Source: Hahella sp. KA22 (GTDB lineage Bacteria > Pseudomonadota > Gammaproteobacteria > Pseudomonadales > Oleiphilaceae). Taken from it: 64,000 bases of DNA. The DNA lies in NCBI RefSeq assembly GCF_004135205.1, contig NZ_CP035490.1, forward strand, positions 2,125,501 through 2,189,500, read 5' to 3'. Of this stretch, positions 45,931 to 52,287 are shown one piece after another; positions within the stretch are counted from its first letter, which is position 1; every line of letters begins with the position of its first letter. The notes below the pieces were generated by a model. It was given only the letters and a program-made list of their open reading frames with translations, made no database searches and had not been told where the DNA came from. Made by a program: the position numbers and the translations under genes.

Positions 45931-45948
45931 TTGGCACATATCGTGCAG
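45931..45948 (+). promoter_or_regulatory. Sigma-54 promoter upstream of parC
   Basis: TTGGCAC at 45931-45937 and TGCAG at 45944-45948; GG (45933-45934) and GC (45945-45946) are ten bases apart. It is the best sigma-54 match in the window, about 200 nt before parC. It would make parC-parP-cheW a separate sigma-54 unit. Confidence 0.65.
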
Positions 45949-46149
45949 CCTTTCCATGGCGTAACAGGGAGAGACGGATTGCGGCGCTGGCTTGCCGATG
46001 CTGTGCATAAGGATTGTCATTAATGGCCGTCACTGTGAGCTTCTATACTGTCATTAGGAGTTCTGTTGCGGCATGACGAAGGCGCGCCGCAGAGACACTG
46101 TGACGCGCTGTCGTCACTCATCTGAACATCAACGCGGGGAGTATCTACC

Positions 46150-46965
46150 GTGCGAATCTGGACCGTCGCGAATCAAAAAGGAGGCGTGGGTAAAACCACC
46201 ACCGCCGTCGCCCTCGGCGGGATTCTGGCGCAACAAGGCAAGCGGGTGCTGTTGCTGGACCTTGATCCGCACGGCTCGCTGACGTCTTATTTCAAATATG
46301 ACCCGGACAGTATTCGCGGCAGCGTTTACGACTTATTCATGCATGAGGGCAAAGTGCCGGTGGATTTGCCACGCACGCTGATCCGCGACACCAGTCATCC
46401 CAATCTTAAGCTGCTGCCGGCGTCTACGGCGCAAGCCACGCTGGAGCGGAAAATGGTGGGCGTGGAAGGTATGGGATTAATCATCTCCAAGGCGCTGGCG
46501 CACTTGTGGGACGACTTTGATTACGCCTTTCTGGATAACACGCCGGTGCTTGGCGTATTGCTCATTAATGCGCTGGCGGCCTGCCAGCATATTCTGATTC
46601 CGGTGCAGACGGAATTTCTGGCGCTGAAGGGGCTGGAGCGCATGCTGCACACCCTGGGCATGGTGATGAAGAGTCAGAAGAATCCGCTTTCCTATACCGT
46701 CATTCCCACGATGTTCGATCGTCGCACGCAGGCGTCGGTGCAGACCTTCCGCACCCTGCGGCATCAGTATGGCGATGTGGTCTGGCGCTATGCGATCCCC
46801 GTGGACACCAAATTCCGTGACGCCAGCCGGGCGGGGGTGATTCCTTCCATGTACGACGCCGCCACCCATGGCGTGCGCGGCTATGAAAAACTGTTGCACG
46901 ACCTGTTGGAAGCCAACGTGGGATTTAATCCGCCGACTCAGGCCCAGGCGGGCGGTGCGGTGTAA
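46150..46965 (+). CDS. parC: ParA-family ATPase ParC, chemotaxis array positioning
   Basis: 271 residues from a GTG at 46150 with GGGGAG upstream. ParA/Soj type: Walker A VANQKGGVGKTTTAVALGG, LLDLDPHGSLTSYF, and the Walker B-like FLDNTPVLGVL. In Vibrio and Pseudomonas, the ParA-like protein encoded between mot and cheW genes forms a polar gradient that places chemotaxis arrays at the poles and shares them at division. Not a plasmid partition protein: there is no parB, and the neighbours are chemotaxis genes. Confidence 0.9.
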   Translation: MRIWTVANQKGGVGKTTTAVALGGILAQQGKRVLLLDLDPHGSLTSYFKYDPDSIRGSVYDLFMHEGKVPVDLPRTLIRDTSHPNLKLLPASTAQATLERKMVGVEGMGLIISKALAHLWDDFDYAFLDNTPVLGVLLINALAACQHILIPVQTEFLALKGLERMLHTLGMVMKSQKNPLSYTVIPTMFDRRTQASVQTFRTLRHQYGDVVWRYAIPVDTKFRDASRAGVIPSMYDAATHGVRGYEKLLHDLLEANVGFNPPTQAQAGGAV

Positions 46966-47015
46966 CGTAAAGGCGGCGGAGGTCGCCGCAGGCATTAAAG
47001 GATATTTGTTGAGTA

Positions 47016-48293
47016 ATGGCAGATAAGCAGTTCGCCGATCCTGATAACTATGATAAGGCAGTCCTCGATTACATTGACGATCTGCTGCGCGCCCCTGCGC
47101 CGGAGCTAAAGCCTGCGCCAGAGACCGCCGGTGAGCCTTCTGACGCTGACTCGTCGGCGCAACAGGCGAAGTCTGTCGCTACGCCAGCGTCTCCGGCGGA
47201 AACTGAGAGCACTGAGGCCTCAAACCAGACCCATGGGCGTGGACAAACCTCGTCCACCGCGAATGACCCAGAGCAGACTCTGTCTCAACCCATAAAACCG
47301 CAAGCAACGAAGCCGCCACCGGAGACGCCTGACAACGAGCGCGCTATAGCAGCGCCGCGTCATAAAGCGGTTGCGCCAGGGAAGGAGGTGGACATGAACA
47401 CGGCGGAGAAAGACAGCGCGCCGACGCATTCCGCAGCGGAGGCGTTATTGGAACAGGGGCGCATGACCCTCGCGCGCCAGCGTATGCTCGCCCGTCAGGC
47501 GGAGCAGGCGCGTCTGGCGTTGCAGGAACCGCCCAGGCTGGTGATGCCGATGCCCAAGGTGGCTCCGCCGCCAGCGCCGACGGAGACGGAGAAAAAGCCG
47601 TCGGTGGCGGAACGAAGCGCGGCGTTACGGGAAAAGTTAAAGCAATGGCGTGTTTCGGAACAGAAAGAAGAAGAGCCTGAGCCGCAGTCGCTGGCGCGTC
47701 AAAAAGTTGAAGCAAGGCGTCAAGAACGTGACGCGCCGACGGTGGTGGAGCCGGAAGCAGCGCAGCAGGAGGAGGTTGACGTTGAGGCGGGATCCGGCGG
47801 CGCGCCGGATGGTTGGGCCGCTAACGGCAGGCCGGTGTGGGCGCAGGAGCGTTTTGAGTGTCTTCTGTTTAACGTGGCGGGTCTGAAACTGGCGGTGCCG
47901 CTGATTTCTCTTGGCGGCGTGCATGCAATGGATCATGAAACCACGCCGCTGTTCGGCATGCCCTCCTGGTTCGTCGGGCTGATACCTGTAGCGGGCATGA
48001 ATGTGAGAGTCGTGGATACGGCGCAATGGGTCATGCCTGACCGCTACAAGTCGCAATACCGGGAAAATATCCGTTATGTCATTCGCTTGCATGACTCTGA
48101 GTGGGGGCTCGGCTGCGACTTTATCGCGGAAGCGTTTACTCTGGACCCGGATCAGGTGCGCTGGCGCAGCGAGCGCTCCAAGCGTCCGTGGCTGGCCGGC
48201 ACGGTCGTGACGCATATGTGCGCGCTGCTGGATGTGGATGGACTGGAGCGGCAGTTGAATCAGTCATCCGCCAAAGCCGGTAAAAAAGGCTGA
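47016..48293 (+). CDS. parP: CheW-like array protein ParP
   Basis: 425 residues. The N-terminal 270 residues are a Pro/Ala/Glu-rich disordered tail with charged coiled-coil stretches. The C-terminal CheW-like domain (about 280-415: WAQERFECLLFNVAGLKLAV; MFGMP-type loop; VGLIPVAGMNVRVVDTA) corresponds to the AIF domain of ParP. In Vibrio, ParP binds ParC, CheA and receptors and ties arrays to the pole. The gene directly follows parC and precedes cheW. Confidence 0.85.
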   Translation: MADKQFADPDNYDKAVLDYIDDLLRAPAPELKPAPETAGEPSDADSSAQQAKSVATPASPAETESTEASNQTHGRGQTSSTANDPEQTLSQPIKPQATKPPPETPDNERAIAAPRHKAVAPGKEVDMNTAEKDSAPTHSAAEALLEQGRMTLARQRMLARQAEQARLALQEPPRLVMPMPKVAPPPAPTETEKKPSVAERSAALREKLKQWRVSEQKEEEPEPQSLARQKVEARRQERDAPTVVEPEAAQQEEVDVEAGSGGAPDGWAANGRPVWAQERFECLLFNVAGLKLAVPLISLGGVHAMDHETTPLFGMPSWFVGLIPVAGMNVRVVDTAQWVMPDRYKSQYRENIRYVIRLHDSEWGLGCDFIAEAFTLDPDQVRWRSERSKRPWLAGTVVTHMCALLDVDGLERQLNQSSAKAGKKG

Positions 48294-48422
48294 CGCGGAA
48301 ACGGCGTCGGACCGGGAGAGGTTGGCAAAATCGGCTGGCATAGATCCTGCGTTGTTCTATATTAATTAAGTACAAACGCTAGAAATTTGACGCTCAGCGT
48401 CGGGAGAAAGAGGTTAAACGCT

Positions 48423-48908
48423 ATGGCATCCTATTCAGGGCAGGGCCAAAGTTCAGAAGATCCGATTCTGCAATACGTGACCTTCAAGTTGGATCATGAG
48501 ACTTACGGCATCAATGTTATGCAGATCCAGGAGGTGTTGCGCTATACGGAAATCGCCCCGGTGCCTGGCGCGCCGGACTACGTTCTCGGCATCATCAATC
48601 TGCGCGGCAATGTCGTCACGGTCATCGACACCCGCAAGCGGTTTGGCTTGTCGGAAGCGGAGGTTAGCGACCACACCCGGATTGTGGTGATTGAAGTGGA
48701 TAATCAAGTCGTGGGCATTCTGGTGGATTCTGTGGCGGAAGTGGTTTATCTGCGGCAGTCGGAAATGGAAACCGCTCCAAATGTCGGCAACGAGGAAAGC
48801 GCCAAGTTCATTCAAGGCGTATGCAATAAGAATGGAGAACTGATTATTCTGGTTGAATTCGAAAAAATGATGTCAGAAGAAGAGTGGTCCGAGGTGGCGT
48901 CCTTGTGA
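48423..48908 (+). CDS. cheW: Chemotaxis coupling protein CheW
   Basis: 161 residues from the ATG at 48423; an in-frame ATG at 48387 lies before the AGAGG ribosome site. A single CheW domain: YVTFKLDHETYGINVMQIQEVLRY, LGIINLRGNVVTVIDTRKRFGL, VGILVDSVAEVVYL. It joins chemoreceptors to CheA. A DUF2802 gene follows after 38 nt. Confidence 0.97.
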   Translation: MASYSGQGQSSEDPILQYVTFKLDHETYGINVMQIQEVLRYTEIAPVPGAPDYVLGIINLRGNVVTVIDTRKRFGLSEAEVSDHTRIVVIEVDNQVVGILVDSVAEVVYLRQSEMETAPNVGNEESAKFIQGVCNKNGELIILVEFEKMMSEEEWSEVASL

Positions 48909-48946
48909 TCAGTCTCACCCAATAAGCTGGCGCGGGAGGATAAGTT

Positions 48947-49357
48947 ATGAATCCGCAATTCATGAGTTGGGAGCTGCTTGTGTCCCTGTGTTTCGGGCTG
49001 GTTGTCGCTATCGCCTGTTTCACATTATGTCGGATGCAGGCCAAGCGCATTGTACGTCTGGAAATCGAAGTCGGGCAGATGCGGGATAAGCTCAATATGC
49101 TCTCCGACAGCGGCATTGGCGTGGGCCGAAAGGTGGTTTCCATTGATCAGCGTCTGAAAGCCGCTGAACTCAAACAGAAAGAACTGCAAACCATGGATGT
49201 GCAAAAGGTGTCTTACAATGAAGCGGCCCGCTTGCTGGCGTTGGGCGCGGAAGTGGAGGATCTGGTGAAAGCCTGCGGCCTGACCAGGGCGGAGGCGGAT
49301 CTGATTAAAGCGCTGCATTCCAGCCAGACGGGAGCGCAGAGACCGGCTCGGCATTGA
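48947..49357 (+). CDS. DUF2802 single-span membrane protein
   Basis: 136 residues. One N-terminal membrane span (about 9-28), a coiled-coil segment (IVRLEIEVGQMRDKL), then a helical C-terminal half (YNEAARLLALGAEVEDLVKACGLTRAEADLI) that looks like a small helix-turn-helix of the DUF2802 family. Genes of this family often close the che cluster after cheW in Pseudomonas-type loci. Function unknown. A GGGAGGA ribosome site precedes the ATG; a strong hairpin follows. Confidence 0.82.
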   Translation: MNPQFMSWELLVSLCFGLVVAIACFTLCRMQAKRIVRLEIEVGQMRDKLNMLSDSGIGVGRKVVSIDQRLKAAELKQKELQTMDVQKVSYNEAARLLALGAEVEDLVKACGLTRAEADLIKALHSSQTGAQRPARH

Positions 49358-49414
49358 TCCGAACCGATTCCACCTGACCGGTGGGCGCACGAATAAGCTT
49401 ATCTTTCAAAACTC

Positions 49415-49450
49415 AAACCCGGCTGTGGCGCTGTCGCTGCAGCCGGGTTT
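49415..49450. terminator. Bidirectional terminator closing the flagellar locus
   Basis: A perfect 11-bp stem (AAACCCGGCTG at 49415-49425 and CAGCCGGGTTT at 49440-49450) with a 14-nt loop, with T's on the right and A's on the left. It lies between convergent genes and can serve both. Confidence 0.75.
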
Positions 49451-49454
49451 GTCG

Positions 49455-50105
49455 TTATAGCGTCTCTTTGGTTTCTTTTTCTTGTTTCAATAACGCCACC
49501 GCCAGTTTGACGTCTTCGGACAGTGAGCTGTCCTCGCCTTTCTTATGCACCGGCAACACCATGAAATGTACGCTGCCGTCGGCGTTGGTCACACTGGTGG
49601 CGATAATGGCGTCGCCCTCAGTCGCTGCGCCATAGTAATCGGCGATAATATCCGACGGCTTCTCCGTCAGGCCGCCAAGCCGCTCTGCTTCCGTGTTGTC
49701 GAAAAGAAGAATCTCGCCTGACTGAGAAAGTTTCTGCAGCAGCCTTTCGGTTTGCGGATCAAAAGGGAAGTTGCTGGTGTCGACGTAACGTAATCCTTCC
49801 GCCTCGATGAAATCATACAATTCTGCGCTGAGCGATGTGGAGGCCTGCGATACCCATGGCCCCGTGTCCTGCACAGGCTCTTCCGCCTCGGGAACCGCTT
49901 CGTCCTCTGTCTGTGGCGCGGCTTCTTCCATAAACTCGGGAGACACGCTTGTCAGCGTCGGGTCCTGGCTGTCCGCCTGGATTTGCGTCGCCGTGGGTTG
50001 CGATGCAGGGTTCGCGTCAGCGTCGTCGCTGCTCGCGTGGTAGAGAAAAAAGCCCGCCGCCAGACACAAGGGCGCGCCCCATAAAACCAATTTTTTTACT
50101 GACAT
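49455..50105 (-). CDS. Membrane-anchored acidic protein of unknown function
   Basis: 216 residues, not recognised. An N-terminal hydrophobic segment (residues 5-23, KLVLWGAPLCLAAGFFLYH) is a signal anchor or signal peptide. It is followed by a Pro/Glu/Gln-rich acidic linker (about 28-85) and a folded-looking domain (LYDFIEAEGLRYVDTSNF; DGSVHFMVLPVHKKGE). The start has an AAGGT ribosome site. It lies 74 nt downstream of the leukocidin-like gene on the same strand, so the two may be one operon. Whether it protects, helps or is unrelated to the toxin is unknown. Confidence 0.8.
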   Translation of the reverse strand: MSVKKLVLWGAPLCLAAGFFLYHASSDDADANPASQPTATQIQADSQDPTLTSVSPEFMEEAAPQTEDEAVPEAEEPVQDTGPWVSQASTSLSAELYDFIEAEGLRYVDTSNFPFDPQTERLLQKLSQSGEILLFDNTEAERLGGLTEKPSDIIADYYGAATEGDAIIATSVTNADGSVHFMVLPVHKKGEDSSLSEDVKLAVALLKQEKETKETL

Positions 50106-50179
50106 AATGATTACCTTCTACTTGTCATGTCCGCTGGAAGTGGCTCCCCGTGGGGGAGCCGTCAGCCTGATGGGGTCCG

Positions 50180-51103
50180 TTAGTGGTACAGGCCGTCCTT
50201 CCATGAGATAGACACGACGCGATTGGCTTTGGTCCACTCGCTGTAATCGTGGTAGCCCTTCCAGCTGAAATTGGAATGGAAAGAGCACCAGTCGCGAGCG
50301 AAGTGGTAATGAGTCTTCTGCCAGTTCGCTTCCAGCTTCAAGCGCGTGTAGTCGACGCCGTCGTTCAAATCATACTTGCGGTACAGCACCACCGCTTCCG
50401 GTTTGAAGTCCGAAGTCATCACTGTCGGCAATTCGCTGGTCGGGATGAGGTTGTTGATGCCGCAGCCCCAGAACAGATAAGTCCATGCGTAGAGCAGGTT
50501 ATCTTTCGGCGGTGTGCGGTGTTTGATGGTCTGGCTGACGATATTCCAGGTCACGCCTTCGTTGCCCTGGTCAAAATCGGTCACCGTCTTGAACTCGTCC
50601 TGATTGTAGGTAATCCGTGTGCTCCAGGAGACGCCGCCATTAATGCTTGGCGATTCCTCGTTGAGCGTAAAGCCCAGGTTGAAGTCCGTTGATTCGCTCA
50701 CCTGAGCGCTGGAGATGGTGTTGGAGGGAGCGTGACTCAGGTGGCGCAGTCTGGAGCCGTCCTGATATCCCACTTTTAGCTGGAACGCCGTCGGCACCGT
50801 ATAACGGTAGTCCGCGCTGGTTCCTGACTCATACAGAGTCTGACGGGAAGGCACGTTGGTCATATCGAACCCCGAGCCTCCGTTGAGCACCAGTTTTACT
50901 TCCTTGATCCCTTCAGGATAGTGCGACTGGTTCCAGGCGTTTTGTACGGTGTAAACGAGCCGGATACGTTTGCTCCTGGCGTCGCTGTCATCCAATTCGT
51001 ACAAAGTGCTGGTGTAAGATTGAATAGTGTCTCCCGCGTGGGCGAGGCCGGCTGTGAGACACAGCCCGGTTAACACTTTTGCATACAGCTTTGCGGTTCT
51101 CAT
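50180..51103 (-). CDS. Secreted leukocidin/hemolysin-family beta-barrel pore-forming toxin
   Basis: 307 residues. A classic signal peptide (1-23, ending LAHA) precedes a mature part rich in beta-strand. The C-terminal third matches the leukocidin/alpha-hemolysin rim and cap pattern: FKPEAVVLYRKYDLND-type strand, then FSWKGYHDYSEWTKANRV ending in SISWKDG, comparable with the NWKG...W...IDWE end of staphylococcal alpha-hemolysin. Upstream, DFNLGFTLN, INGGVSWSTRITYNQDEFKT and VTWNIVSQT follow the order of the stem/cap strands in that family. The family forms oligomeric pores in host membranes. Target cells are unknown; the call rests on remembered pattern, not alignment. A GAGGT ribosome site precedes the start. 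Confidence 0.78.
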   Translation of the reverse strand: MRTAKLYAKVLTGLCLTAGLAHAGDTIQSYTSTLYELDDSDARSKRIRLVYTVQNAWNQSHYPEGIKEVKLVLNGGSGFDMTNVPSRQTLYESGTSADYRYTVPTAFQLKVGYQDGSRLRHLSHAPSNTISSAQVSESTDFNLGFTLNEESPSINGGVSWSTRITYNQDEFKTVTDFDQGNEGVTWNIVSQTIKHRTPPKDNLLYAWTYLFWGCGINNLIPTSELPTVMTSDFKPEAVVLYRKYDLNDGVDYTRLKLEANWQKTHYHFARDWCSFHSNFSWKGYHDYSEWTKANRVVSISWKDGLYH

Positions 51104-51434
51104 ACTTATTTTACCTCGCGTCAGCTTTTACTATTTTTGTTGTTGGCCTATGCGGATTGAATTAAAAAAATTCAAAAAGAACAGGCTTCTGTATCGTATA
51201 AGTAGGTTTTTTGACCTGCAATTGGCTCATGATAAGTTGTCATGTTGAGCCCTGATGATGGCGCGAAAAGATAACCCTTAATCTAACCGTCAAAGGCAAA
51301 AATGGCCTTGAGAAGGTATTTTGGAAAGCGGTTAATCAGGCTGTAGGTCAAGTATGTCGGGGTATTTGGCCGCTTATGCGCTGCGTGATGAAGAAGGGCG
51401 GCGCGGGTGCGCCGTCCCTGAAGAAAGCTGAACG
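51104..51434. other. Intergenic region upstream of the toxin gene
   Basis: 331 bases, A/T-rich in the left part, which should hold the toxin promoter (reading leftwards). A 9-10 bp interrupted hairpin at 51395-51419 lies just after the stop of the histone-H1-like gene and probably ends its transcript. No gene-like frame of note. Confidence 0.5.
51395..51419 (-). terminator. Hairpin after the histone-H1-like gene
   Basis: AGGG-CGGCGC pairs with GCGCCG-TCCCT with one bulged base and a GGGT loop, 15 nt after the stop on the minus strand. No T-run; moderate support. Confidence 0.45.
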
Positions 51435-52106
51435 TTATTTGGTCTCTTCTGGCGCTGTGTTGGGTGTGGTGGCGGATTCCGCTTTTTTCGCACGAGGCGC
51501 GCGGGGTTTTTTGGGCGCTGCGGCTTTAGCAGGTTTGCTTGCAGAGGTCTTGGCCGTGCTGGCTTTGTTCGCCGGCGCTTTACGCGCAGTACTTTTAGCG
51601 GGCGCTTTCTTGGCGGCTGGTTTTTTGGCTGTGGTGGTCGCCGCCGTTGAACCTGTTTTCTTGGCGGTGGTTTTTGCCGCCGCCGGTTTGCTGGCGGGCG
51701 CTTTTTTCGCTGCTGGCTTGCGGGTGGCGGTTTTGGTTGTCGAGGCTTTTTTCGCGGTGGACGTTTTTGCTGGCGCTTTCGCCGTCAACACAGCGACCGG
51801 CGCTGGTTTCTTTAGCGAGGCCAGGCCCAGACGGTCCATGAACTGTTCCTGTAGCGCATTGATTTCGTTGACCACCTTCTGATATTCAGCCTGGATTTTT
51901 TTGAGCTCCTTTTCCCGCAGCTCCTCCAGTTCTTTAATCAGTTTCATCACCGGCTCTTTAATTTGCTTTTGAATTTCTTCCGCTTGCTTATAGAAATCCG
52001 CAAGAATCGCCTGTATCTGTTCAGTGGCTTTATGCAGTTCTTTGGAAACTACGTCTCCTAACTTTTCGATGTTCTTTTTGACGATGCCCTTCTCTTTTTT
52101 TGCCAT
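51435..52106 (-). CDS. Histone-H1-like Lys/Ala/Pro-rich protein with coiled-coil N-terminus
   Basis: 223 residues from the ATG at 52106 with GGAG upstream; the longer frame to 52175 is not supported. Residues 1-105 are a long amphipathic helix (EQIQAILADFYKQAEEIQKQ; ELEELREKELKKIQAEYQKV). Residues 110-215 consist of AKKAPA/KPAAKK-like repeats, strongly basic, like the C-terminal tail of histone H1, AlgP and PhaF. Such tails bind DNA without sequence preference. The N-terminus could be a phasin-like or oligomerisation module. Role here unknown: nucleoid protein, or phasin-type granule protein. Confidence 0.75.
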   Translation of the reverse strand: MAKKEKGIVKKNIEKLGDVVSKELHKATEQIQAILADFYKQAEEIQKQIKEPVMKLIKELEELREKELKKIQAEYQKVVNEINALQEQFMDRLGLASLKKPAPVAVLTAKAPAKTSTAKKASTTKTATRKPAAKKAPASKPAAAKTTAKKTGSTAATTTAKKPAAKKAPAKSTARKAPANKASTAKTSASKPAKAAAPKKPRAPRAKKAESATTPNTAPEETK

Positions 52107-52193
52107 TGTGTTACTCCAGTGTGATAAGCCAAGCGTTATATATTTTTCGTTGAAACCGGCAGGCAGTCGATGCATCCGGAATCCCTTTCGCGA

Positions 52194-52232
52194 CAGGTTA
52201 TTTCTCTATCGTTCAGCACAAGAAATAACCTG
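52194..52232. repeat. Perfect 12-bp inverted repeat between the H1-like and ATPase genes
   Basis: CAGGTTATTTCT at 52194-52205 and AGAAATAACCTG at 52221-52232 around a 15-nt centre. It is 88 nt upstream of the H1-like start and 55 nt downstream of the ATPase stop (both minus strand). It may be a terminator of the ATPase gene or an operator for the H1-like gene. Confidence 0.7.
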
Positions 52233-52287
52233 ATAATGTCCTGCAACTATCATGGGAAATATTTGAATATTCAACCTAATTCCAGGA

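Noticed and set aside
46150..46965. ParA-family gene as a plasmid or chromosome partition locus
   Set aside because: No parB or centromere-like repeats; neighbours are chemotaxis genes and it is followed by parP and cheW.
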